Of a stretch of 64,000 nt of DNA, positions 56,512 through 64,000 are shown in pieces. A program made the position numbers and the translations under genes. Every line of letters begins with the position of its first letter. Position 1 is the stretch's first letter. The notes beneath the pieces were generated by a model, which ran no database searches, was not told the origin of the DNA, and saw nothing but the letters and a program-made list of their open reading frames with translations. The stretch spans positions 836,501 through 900,500 of the forward strand of contig UGTZ01000001.1 in assembly GCA_900455085.1 (NCBI GenBank). The letters run 5' to 3'. Source of the stretch: Providencia rettgeri (GTDB lineage: Bacteria; Pseudomonadota; Gammaproteobacteria; Enterobacterales; Enterobacteriaceae).

Positions 56512-57941
56512 AGCATAAACAGCCTCTCACTCGTCGTTTAGACCAATTACATCGCAGTGCGGGGGCGCTATTTGGCGTTTTTCTGTTTGTGATCCTATTC
56601 ACAGGGTGTTGGAGCTTAGGTAGTGATGCATTGCGGTTATGGTGGAACAATGTGCCACTTTCAGGTGAGTTATTACCACTCGAACAGCTTCTTGCGTTGC
56701 AACCAAGTGCAACCATGATCCAGCTGCCTGAGCAGCATAATCCTGAGATCACTTTTTGCCAAGGTATGGGAAGATGTGAATTAAGCTATAGCGCGATTAA
56801 CGGTGAATTGGTTGTCTTAAACAGCCCGACAATGTGGCTAGTAACATTACATAAAAACTTATTTATGGATTTTCCTGGGCGAGTTTTTATCAGTTTATTT
56901 GGTTTTGCATTCGCCGTTTTGTTAATCACAGGGCTAGTGATACAACGCCGCAGAATATCCACAATGGTGCGCTTGCCGCGTGTTACACACTTGAGAGTAT
57001 TTCTCCATGATTTACATAGCTGGCTTGGCCTATGGTGTTATCCGTGGCTGGTTTTATTTGCGTTTACCGGAGCATTATCAGGCCTAGGGGCGCTAGGAAC
57101 GGTTTCCCTTGGTGAAAGGGCTGCTCCGGATAATCCACAAATTATCATGAAAACCTTGATGGGCGAGTTTAAACCACTGAAAACACCGGTTCCCGTGGCT
57201 GAAAGCTCGATTACTGCGGCAATCAGCGCATTACAGCAAACAGTCCCTAGCTTTATCCCTCAAACCTTGTTCAAGCAAGGTGATACGTGGGTGATTGGCG
57301 GTGTGCGTAATGGACAGTTATCTACCTCTAACTTTGAACAATATCAATTTGATAGTAAAAAGCGCCAGTTAGTTGCAGTGCGGGATTCTGCACAGCAAGG
57401 TATTTGGACACGTGCTTTTATCGCCATCCAACCTTTGCACTATGGGCAATATCAATGGTTACCTAAAATAAGTAATACATTGAGTTATCTGCATTTTATC
57501 GCAGGGGTGAGTGGGCTGATATTGGTTTCTGTCGGCCTCGCCATGTGGTGTTGGAAAAGAAATTATAGCCTAGCGGCAAGGTTCATTGTGGGCAGTTGTG
57601 GTGGATTGCTGTTGTCCGCATGCGCACTATTAGCGCTAATACCATGGTTCACTGCTTTGCTACCAATACACTTTTTTATGGGCTGGGGATAGCCTGTATA
57701 GCGAGTTTACCCTGCAAAAATGCACAGTTGAGCTTTGCAGGCATGCCTTTTATTCTCTGCTGCTTTGTTGCTATTCGCATTTATAGCCTCCTATCTGTTT
57801 AGTTCGTTGCCTTTTTCTCGTATCAATCTCGTTTTGTTATGTGGCGGAATAGGGCTTTTATGTATTTTATTCGGTTGTCGAAAATTGTCAGGCACAGCAA
57901 AGCGTGCGCGGAGTGAGTATGAAAGATCTATTACAAAATAA
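56508..57941 (+). CDS. PepSY-associated membrane protein (FptC/PiuB-like), two frameshifts near the 3' end
   Basis: ATG 56508 opens MKHKQPLTRRLDQLHRSAGALFG, typical of PepSY_TM iron-regulated membrane proteins, with LHKNLFMDFPGRVFISLFG, DLHSWLGLWCYPWLVLFAFTG and LSYLHFIAGVSGL. The frame stops at 57692. A missing G near 57687 and an extra T near 57733 explain the break; corrected, the protein is 477 residues, ending RARSEYERSITK, with further transmembrane segments. Such proteins (FptC, PiuB, FegB relatives) are proposed to reduce or release iron from siderophores at the inner membrane. The last 23 bases overlap the MFS gene. Confidence 0.85.
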
Positions 57942-59142
57942 ACAGTTAGTGGTGACATTGGGGTTACTTTATCTTGCGCAAGGGATACCGATGGGGATAG
58001 CAATGGATGCATTGCCTACTTTTTTACGCCATGATGGAGGCGAATTGAAAGCATTAGCTTTTTTGCCATTAGTCGGTTTGCCATGGGTGGTGAAATTTTT
58101 ATGGGCTTCGTTTGTTGATAACCATTGGGGAACCGTTTAGGTCGCCGTAAAAGTTGGATTATTCCAATGCAAATTATTGTCACGATAACGATGTTCGCAC
58201 TAAGCACCATCGGGTTATCGGTTGAGAATGCTTTACCCTGCATTGTATTGTTGTTTGCCGCTTCCCTTGCCAGTGCTACCCAAGATATTGCAACAGATGG
58301 TATGGCTGCGGAGCAGGTCAGTGGCACAATGTTATCAAAGATCAATGCAGTACAGATAGCAGGGGTGATGGCGGGCTTTTTTATTGGTGGCGCAGGGTTG
58401 ATGATCATGAGTGAAAGTTTAGGCCAACACCTTGCTTTGGGGGTTTTAGCCTGCGTGCCGTTACTCAGTTTATTGTTTATTAGTGTCTGTCCATTAAAAA
58501 CGCCATCAATAACACAGGAAATGAACGAAAAAGCGAGCCTATTAAAGACGGTAAAACGTCGTGGTGCTCCGCGTTTATTGTTATTAACTTTGCTTTCTGC
58601 GGTGACGGCTGTTTCCGGCTTTGGTTTAGCCAAACTATTCCTAAATGATGCGGGTTGGTCATTAGCGCAAATTGGTAAAATGGGCATGGCAGGGGGGATG
58701 GTCACATTAGTCCTAGGCTGTGGTGGTGGAGCGTGGTTAATCGGTAAAATCGGTGTGTGGCGGGCTTTCTCATTTGGTCTGTTATTTGCTTTGTTATCTT
58801 CATTGTTATGGCTGTTGCAATCGGCTAATGGTGTTTCTATTTCTTTAGTTGCACTGTGTATTACGTTTGGTTCGTTATCTGCGGGGATCACATCAGTCGC
58901 GATAAATGACGGCCGGGATGCAATTTGCATCGCGCTATCAGCAAGCGGGTACTGATATGACTGCAGTACAAAGTACCCGTGATATTGGTGAATTAGCCAG
59001 TTTCAATGATGCTTGTAGGTTTAACCGCAGCGGTAGGCTATTCCGGTGGGTTTATATTAGGGCGTTAATTGCCTTTATTGCGCTGTTAGTGACATTTTCG
59101 CACTACCGCTATATGCAGCGATTAGAAACAGAGCGAGTTTAA
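57919..59142 (+). CDS. RhtX/FptX-family siderophore permease (MFS), multiple frameshifts
   Basis: ATG 57919 encodes LLYLAQGIPMGIAMDALPTFLRHDG, typical of the RhtX/FptX/AmpG-like single-component siderophore permeases. The frame breaks near 58129 (one A missing from GGGGAACCG), 58908 (one extra A in ATAAATGACG), about 59005 (one extra T) and about 59065 (one G missing). Corrected length is 407 residues (FptX about 414). Twelve hydrophobic segments are expected, and the motifs GRRKSWIIPMQ and ATQDIATDGMAAE are present. It would carry the ferric siderophore across the inner membrane without an ABC system. Last gene of the fptABCX-like operon. Confidence 0.83.
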
Positions 59143-59175
59143 TATAAATAGACCCGGTACTACTTTTTACGTTTC

Positions 59176-59554
59176 TTATTTTGTTTTTTTGACTTCTTTA
59201 TTCGCTTTCTTTGCAATGGAATTGAAGTAGATATCTAAATAGTGTCGGTTGCTTAAAAATGAAATTAAGCAACTGGCAACGATCACCAACCAGACAAGTT
59301 GCAACTTAATTGAATTTTCAATACTAAAAAGCAGTAACAGTGGGATCATGACCATCATGCTAATGAAAACGGAACAAAATAAAGCACCTGCAATGTAGAG
59401 CGAGTACTTTTTTAACCCGAATATATTGAGGGATGATAAGGACGGCAACCGTTAAAAGTAGTGTACCGAATGTCGCAAACATAATGATAAGCCCTGCCTC
59501 TTGTTCAATGAGCCAATCGGTGAAACCAAACCAAGAGAAAGGGATACTTATCAT
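59176..59554 (-). CDS. Small four-helix membrane protein of unknown function, frameshifted
   Basis: ATG 59554 (AGGAG upstream) opens MISIPFSWFGFTDWLIEQEAG and a hydrophobic helix; the frame shifts at the A-run near 59427. Removing one A joins it to YSLYIAGALFCSVFISMMVM and two more helices, ending in a lysine-rich tail at 59176. Corrected length is 125 residues. I do not recognise the family. It is last in a minus-strand run after the LemA-GIDE-LemA genes, separated from them by the ERIC-like element, and may be part of that unit. Confidence 0.65.
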
Positions 59555-59574
59555 TATAAACGCTCCTGTTTACC

Positions 59575-59701
59575 ATATACTCGTCATACTTCAAGTTGCA
59601 AGGGTGTTGACCACACTCAGCTAGCCGAATCACATACTCGTGTATGCTCATCGGCCTATCTTCCTTTGTCGCCTACCTGCAACTCGAATTATTTAGAGTA
59701 G
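59575..59701. repeat. ERIC-like palindromic repeat (about 127 bp)
   Basis: The left end TATACTCGTCATACTTCAAG and right end TGCAACTCGAATTATTTAGA are the hallmark termini of enterobacterial repetitive intergenic consensus elements. The middle contains CACATACTCGTGTATGCTCA, an imperfect palindrome. The total is about 127 bases, the standard ERIC length. It overlaps the 3' end of the second LemA gene. Confidence 0.78.
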
Positions 59702-60234
59702 AGTAGGGGGATATCTTTAAAACGAAATAATCTGGCAAAAATAAGATTGGGGAAAACATGAATATCCGTATTGTAGAGTGTGACGGTTTGGTTGAAAAAT
59801 TCACGTCGGTCTGCAATTTGGTCTTCAATATGTTTTACTTGGGTTTGTAATTCCATTAGGACTGCTTTACTAATTAGTGTTGGGTAGTTTTCTGCAACCG
59901 CGAGCAGTGGCTTTATTTTCGCTGGCAGTTGATTCGCAATATCGACTTTGGTTTCGATCGCGCTGCTGGATAAATAGCGCTGACGGCTGGCAATCAATTC
60001 ACTAAACAGCTGTTTTTCATGTGCCATCGCTTTATCTGCAATGTGAGTTAATACCGGCACTAATTCAATTTGCTTCTTTAGCAATACATCAATATTAGCA
60101 AACGCTTTATGGCAATTGCTTTTTAAAAATACAATATTATTATAAATATTAATAAGATAGCGTATAAAAATATAGCTAATAACCGCAATGATGATGAAAA
60201 AAATAAGCTTTTCCATGTTAGTCATTACCATCAA
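59689..60234 (-). CDS. LemA-family protein (second copy)
   Basis: 181 residues from 60234; the later ATG at 60216 is a possible start. One N-terminal membrane helix (about 9-30), then a helical LemA domain: CHKAFANIDVLLKKQIELVPVL, LFSELIASRQRYL, AVAENYPTL, HIEDQIADRREFFNQTVTLYN and FPNLIFARLFRFKDIPLL. LemA proteins are membrane-tethered four-helix proteins of unclear function. The last codons (YSK and TAA) lie within the ERIC-like element. It overlaps the GIDE-domain gene start-to-stop. Confidence 0.85.
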   Translation of the reverse strand: MMVMTNMEKLIFFIIIAVISYIFIRYLINIYNNIVFLKSNCHKAFANIDVLLKKQIELVPVLTHIADKAMAHEKQLFSELIASRQRYLSSSAIETKVDIANQLPAKIKPLLAVAENYPTLISKAVLMELQTQVKHIEDQIADRREFFNQTVTLYNTDIHVFPNLIFARLFRFKDIPLLYSK

Positions 60235-61267
60235 ATAATGCGATCTGGTCGAAATGCATATTTAGCTGCCCGTTTTGATAATCCATTGGCGTAACTAAAA
60301 TCACACCAATCAGAAAAAGTGCAATCATGGCGGTAATAGCTAAATTTCGACGTAATGGACCTGTTTTGTTCCAACGAACGACATAGTCTGAGGGGGAGAC
60401 GCCTAATAGCATATGAGGTGCTTTACGTATAATAATTGATTCGCCTTTTTCGTTAGCGTCTGCTGTACCAATTAATAAATAACTGCGGTTTGCTTCGAGT
60501 AAATACTCTGTGTAACGGCGATTACCGCTTTCAACATCCATATGCGGCTCTAAGCCCGGGTAAACGAAATAATCAGGGTCACATTCTACTTTAACAGAAC
60601 CCGTATCATCCGTTAGGGTAAAACTGTGCATGTTGCATTTACTACTTTGTAAGGTATAGCTTTTTTTACCGTCTTTATCTTTTGATATGGAATATTCAAA
60701 ATAAAAGGAACCATAGCAGCTTTTATTACCTAGTTGGCTTTTAATGACAGTACCCGTTGTGATTTTCCCTTCAATTTCCACAAGTCCCATCGCCATTGAG
60801 CGTATTTTAGAGGTGGCTAGGTTTTTCTGAAATTTTAAGAAGCGCTTGGTTGGTGTATTTTCAATTGCTTTAAATACGAAGGCTAAGACAAATGCGATAA
60901 AAAATACGCGCATGTCGATAAAGAACCCAGCAAATAGGCAAGTGGCGATCAGCATTCCTACAAGGACTCTAAGAAACGCACTAAACTTTGATGAGCCTTC
61001 ATTTTGTAAGCGTTGATAACGTTGATAGGCTACTTTGCTAGAACTGACGACACTACGAGTAATAAAAAAGGTGATGACCAGTACAACGACATAATAAATG
61101 ATACTGACATAATCACGGGTGGAAGGTGAGAGTGAGTACCACATGCCACAAGCAACACTGATAAAAGGAATAATTCCCCAGTTTACTTTTTTATTTACCG
61201 AGAACTTGTTATCGATAAATAAAATGAAAGTACCAATAGCGGCTCCGAGTAAAAAATACATATTCAC
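60218..61267 (-). CDS. GIDE-domain multipass membrane protein
   Basis: 349 residues. Two to four hydrophobic helices in the first ~150 residues, a soluble domain at about 160-290, and a final helix near 315-330. The soluble part contains ATSKIRSMAMGLVEIEGKI, GNKSCYGSFYFEY, FTLTDDTGSVKVECD and LLIGTADANEKGE, resembling the GIDE (MUL1-like) domain, which bacteria encode beside LemA. No RING domain is present. It sits between two lemA genes, overlapping the downstream one and 23 bases from the upstream one. Its biochemical role is unknown. Confidence 0.72.
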   Translation of the reverse strand: MNMYFLLGAAIGTFILFIDNKFSVNKKVNWGIIPFISVACGMWYSLSPSTRDYVSIIYYVVVLVITFFITRSVVSSSKVAYQRYQRLQNEGSSKFSAFLRVLVGMLIATCLFAGFFIDMRVFFIAFVLAFVFKAIENTPTKRFLKFQKNLATSKIRSMAMGLVEIEGKITTGTVIKSQLGNKSCYGSFYFEYSISKDKDGKKSYTLQSSKCNMHSFTLTDDTGSVKVECDPDYFVYPGLEPHMDVESGNRRYTEYLLEANRSYLLIGTADANEKGESIIIRKAPHMLLGVSPSDYVVRWNKTGPLRRNLAITAMIALFLIGVILVTPMDYQNGQLNMHFDQIALFDGND

Positions 61268-61290
61268 GCATTAATACCTTTAGGCTGACA

Positions 61291-61848
61291 TTATTTAAAC
61301 TGGACGCCTTGATATTTTTTTTCATCTTCAGAAATATCAAGTAATGGCAGTGCTGAAAAACGAAAGGCATTGGCAATTAGGCTATCAGGGAACATTTGTA
61401 TTGCAGTATTATACTCTGTTGTTGCGTCGTTAAAGCCTTCACGTCGTTGGGCTATTTTATTTTCAACATCACTTAAAGCGATTTGTAATTGGGTAAATTG
61501 CTCACCAGAAATGAGGGTGGGGTAATTTTCCGCAATGGCTACAAGGTTACCCAGTGCACGGTTCATTTCATTCGATGCTGCGATTTTTTCATTCATATTT
61601 TGGGCATTGAAATAGCGTTGGCGTGCATCACTTAATGAGGTAAATAACGTTTGTTCATGTTCAATCGCTTTTTCCGTAATAGTGACTAGCTGAGGAATCT
61701 GATCTGCTCTTTGCTTTAAAATAACATCAATATTGGCAAATTGATTGCTAACTTGATTACGGGTATTGATCAGGCGGTTATAGATAGAGATCCCCCAACC
61801 TATGGCCAATAAGAGTAAAACAAATACAACGATAAGTGTGATGGTCAT
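61291..61848 (-). CDS. LemA-family protein (first copy)
   Basis: 185 residues. N-terminal membrane helix (about 3-21), then the classic LemA sequence: YNRLINTRNQVSNQFANIDVILKQRADQIPQLV, HEQTLFTSLSDARQRYFNA, AIAENYPTL, ENKIAQRREGFNDATTEYNTAIQMFPDSLIA. It is more canonical than the second copy. First gene of the LemA-GIDE-LemA unit. Confidence 0.92.
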   Translation of the reverse strand: MTITLIVVFVLLLLAIGWGISIYNRLINTRNQVSNQFANIDVILKQRADQIPQLVTITEKAIEHEQTLFTSLSDARQRYFNAQNMNEKIAASNEMNRALGNLVAIAENYPTLISGEQFTQLQIALSDVENKIAQRREGFNDATTEYNTAIQMFPDSLIANAFRFSALPLLDISEDEKKYQGVQFK

Positions 61849-62000
61849 ATTGGTATCTTTTAACCCATGATCAGTGATTTGAGTTAAAAATATAAGAGCC
61901 TTATCGTTTATGCAATCAGAAAAGAATGAAAGTGAGGTTAGAATAAAGAAAATCTGATCTTGCTTTATGACAAAATCAGATTTTACTGCTTAAACAGTGC

Positions 62001-62264
62001 TTAAAGATTTATATCGACAAGGGAATGGCTCTCATAGATATTCTGTTCAAGAAAATAATCTAGGTCACACTGCAGTACATTAGCAAATATACATAGTCGA
62101 TGAATCGTAAAATTCTGCGTACCGCGTTCATAACGGGAAATTTGCTGTTGGCTTAATCCCGACTTTTTCCCTAAAGTGTGTGCTGTCCAGCCCATTTGCA
62201 AGCGGCGCTTACGAAGTTGTAGTCCTATATAGGTGTTTGAAATTTCAGTTTGATATATTCTCAT
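62001..62264 (-). CDS. MrpJ-like XRE-family HTH regulator
   Basis: 87 residues. XRE HTH about 13-70, with LRKRRLQMGWTAHTLGKKSGLSQQQISRYERG as core, then a short acidic helix DLDYFLEQN. It shares the SQQQISRYE signature with the gene at 26807-27088 and with MrpJ. 59 bases downstream of the PglL-like gene on the same strand, beside a pilin-like gene, which fits the habit of mrpJ genes to close fimbrial operons. Confidence 0.78.
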   Translation of the reverse strand: MRIYQTEISNTYIGLQLRKRRLQMGWTAHTLGKKSGLSQQQISRYERGTQNFTIHRLCIFANVLQCDLDYFLEQNIYESHSLVDINL

Positions 62265-62323
62265 AATACTGTCCTGATTAATATAACACTACTTGAGTGA
62301 AAATAAGGTTTATTTATGTTTTT

Positions 62324-63769
62324 TTATACGTTATTTTTTTCTAAGCTAATTGAACTCGATACTCGAATTGTTATGCTTTCGTTATGATAACTACCCTGTG
62401 CATAAAAAGATTTCTCTCCATTAAATAGAAATAGCCCAATAATAAATACACCCAATCCAATAATAAATATAATAAAGCTGAATAAATAAGAGAGTTGCTT
62501 GTTAATATAAAATAGGGATTGTTCTTCTAATGCGAAAGCGGCATCTGAGAATGATAGAAATAATATGACGATCCCCCAGTGTAATACAGAAAGTAAAAAA
62601 GGGTATTCAACATGATTATGTATAATAATAGGGGTTATTGATAGAATGATTGCCAATGGGTAACCATTTCCGTTAATTTTATATTTTATAAAAGATTGAA
62701 ATACGACATAGATACCTCCGGTTAATAATAAAGATAAAAAAATCAAATTAATGAACCCTCCAGTCATCAGCCAGAGTAATATTTCATTATGTGGATGAGG
62801 GACAATATACATTTTAGGGCTAAAAAAAGGAATTGCTGTTCTTTCATAACTGTTTTCAAATAAAAAAGACTGCTCCCATGCATCATAAGGTTTCTCTAAG
62901 AATAAAGTAATAGAAAAACGCAACATTTGTTTTAAATGGAATTGGTTCATAATGTCAGTTGCAATATACTGAGGGCATAGCCTTATTAGATAAATTCCAA
63001 TAAAAATTGCTACAGCAATAATAAAATAACTAGAGCTAACACGCAGAGGGTTTTTCTTGTAAAAAAGGCAAATGAAAATAAAGGCACAAACGGTAAAACT
63101 TAGCCAAGCAATAACAGACTGCAGAACGACTAAAGTTAATGTGAAAAACAAAATACAAATTCCTAGTAATACAACCCTAATTTTTTCATAACGTTCAGAC
63201 AACAATGAAAATTGTGATAATACAAGAGTCATTAGAGATAATAAGCATGCAGTCGCCATGTTAACTGATAATATATTGACTTGTTGTGATAATCCATTTG
63301 ACCGCATACCAGAGGCAAGATAAAAAATATCTGCTTCAAATATATATTGATATGCAGTGATAAAGGCTTGAACTACACTAATAGTGATATAACAGTAAAT
63401 ACAAAATGATTGTATTAACCATTTTTTTCTCACTTGTAACCCTGCAATATAGAGTAATACGCCAACAGTAATACCAGAGCAATACCAAAAATCAATGCTA
63501 TTATTTTCTCCCTGATAAGATATTGATCCCATCATTAGAATGGCTAAAGACAAACAGTAGCAAATAGCAGGTAATGTAATGATTATTTTAATTTTTCGAT
63601 AGAAAACAGTAAATGCAATAATAGATATTGTCAAGGAAATAGATAACCAACTAATAATGTTTTGTGGCAATGATTGTCTTAGGCTTCCTAGGCTATCGAT
63701 ATAAATAAGACTAGCAAGGTGCCAAACAATAAAGATACCAATAAATAGTGCGCGGGATATTATTATCAT
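62324..63769 (-). CDS. PglL/Wzy-type polytopic protein (putative O-oligosaccharyltransferase or O-antigen ligase family)
   Basis: 481 residues with about 11-12 hydrophobic segments and one large loop (about 275-325) containing VPHPHNEILLWLMTGG. The HPHNE motif with a following GG in a periplasmic loop is typical of PglL-type protein O-oligosaccharyltransferases and related Wzy_C ligases. PglL-type enzymes transfer lipid-linked glycans to pilins or other exported proteins. Here the gene starts 18 bases after a pilin-like gene. Very AT-rich, suggesting horizontal acquisition. A role as a polysaccharide polymerase or ligase cannot be excluded. Confidence 0.68.
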   Translation of the reverse strand: MIIISRALFIGIFIVWHLASLIYIDSLGSLRQSLPQNIISWLSISLTISIIAFTVFYRKIKIIITLPAICYCLSLAILMMGSISYQGENNSIDFWYCSGITVGVLLYIAGLQVRKKWLIQSFCIYCYITISVVQAFITAYQYIFEADIFYLASGMRSNGLSQQVNILSVNMATACLLSLMTLVLSQFSLLSERYEKIRVVLLGICILFFTLTLVVLQSVIAWLSFTVCAFIFICLFYKKNPLRVSSSYFIIAVAIFIGIYLIRLCPQYIATDIMNQFHLKQMLRFSITLFLEKPYDAWEQSFLFENSYERTAIPFFSPKMYIVPHPHNEILLWLMTGGFINLIFLSLLLTGGIYVVFQSFIKYKINGNGYPLAIILSITPIIIHNHVEYPFLLSVLHWGIVILFLSFSDAAFALEEQSLFYINKQLSYLFSFIIFIIGLGVFIIGLFLFNGEKSFYAQGSYHNESITIRVSSSISLEKNNV

Positions 63770-63787
63770 AGTACACTTACCGCTAAA

Positions 63788-64000
63788 TTAAATAAATGTG
63801 GCGATTAACCAAGCATTACCTTTGTAGTCTCCAGGTTCGGCGTCATAACCTGAAACTTTACTTTCAATCACAATGTTTTTTACTTTATCTATTGTTGTTT
63901 CAAATGTTTTTCCACTTTGATTATTTTGTTCATCATAAAGTGTAAGCTCAGAGTAAATAGTATTATTTCCTGATTTTAAAGGGAGTCTTTTTTGTGGATC
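63788..64000 (-). CDS. C-terminal part of a pilin-like protein (gene continues past the window)
   Basis: The open minus-strand frame runs from the window edge to TAA 63788-63790, the last 70 residues. The segment is beta-strand-rich (YSELTLYDEQN, KNIVIESKVS) and ends PGDYKGNAWLIATFI. This resembles the closing strand of alpha-type (CS1 or EcpA-like) fimbrial subunits, such as the EcpA ending with PEGIWSGD and ATW. No cysteines. It is 18 bases upstream of the PglL-like gene. The identification is tentative. Confidence 0.4.
   Translation of the reverse strand, partial: DPQKRLPLKSGNNTIYSELTLYDEQNNQSGKTFETTIDKVKNIVIESKVSGYDAEPGDYKGNAWLIATFI

Noticed and set aside
58016..58930. Long (304-codon) minus-strand open frame opposite the MFS permease gene
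   Set aside because: The composition is typical of an antisense shadow (proline, asparagine and threonine rich, no domain), and the plus strand encodes a recognisable permease.
1..64000. CRISPR arrays, insertion sequences, prophage genes and rRNA genes
   Set aside because: No regularly spaced repeats, transposases, phage structural genes or rRNA sequences were seen anywhere in the window.

Overview
The window is chromosomal DNA from a low-GC member of the order Enterobacterales. It is most likely Providencia or a close relative in the Morganellaceae. The housekeeping proteins align almost end to end with E. coli counterparts recalled from memory, intergenic DNA is AT-rich, and two MrpJ-type XRE regulators (a family typical of Proteus and Providencia) are present. 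The genus call is inference, not the result of a search.

Layout. 1-20.5 kb is the conserved proteostasis and nitrogen block: yajG (partial), bolA, tig, clpP, clpX, lon, hupB, ppiD, ybaV, fadM, queC, decR, mdlA, mdlB, glnK, amtB, tesB, ybaY and the 4.5S RNA gene ffs. 20.8-26.5 kb holds hha-tomB, mltD, gloB, yafS, rnhA, dnaQ and tRNA-Asp(GTC). From the 3' end of that tRNA to about 39.65 kb there is a very AT-rich accessory block. It carries an MrpJ-like regulator, a ToxR/MarT-type membrane regulator with a FidL-like partner, and two divergent copies of the usher-adhesin-chaperone part of an Ecp/Mat (alpha-type) fimbrial operon. The copies meet head to head at two truncated ecpB fragments, and no pilin gene lies between them. 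40.2-45.9 kb is central carbon metabolism (tktA, epd, pgk, fbaA).

From 46 kb the content is accessory. There is a LysR / GltS-type transporter / ureohydrolase unit, then a LysR-DUF4440 pair divergent from an ankyrin-deaminase-MFS operon. A Fur-box-flanked iron locus follows (AraC regulator, TonB receptor, small membrane protein, PepSY protein, RhtX/FptX-type permease) that looks like Pseudomonas pchR plus fptABCX without siderophore biosynthesis. Next comes a LemA / GIDE-domain protein / LemA cassette with an ERIC-like repeat at its end. The window closes with a second MrpJ-like regulator, a PglL/Wzy-type polytopic protein and the 3' end of a pilin-like gene.

Quality warning. At least 22 single-base insertions or deletions break otherwise well-conserved genes (ppiD, ybaV, mdlA, mltD, gloB, yafS, pgk, fbaA, a lysR, gltS, the PepSY gene, the MFS gene and a small membrane gene). 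For pgk, ppiD, ybaV and gloB, undoing the indels gives exactly the E. coli protein length; the others come close to family length. Essential pgk and fbaA are among them. The simplest reading is uncorrected sequencing error, so these genes are annotated here as full-length CDS with noted frameshifts. The ecpB fragments are different: they are truncated by a rearrangement junction, not by indels.
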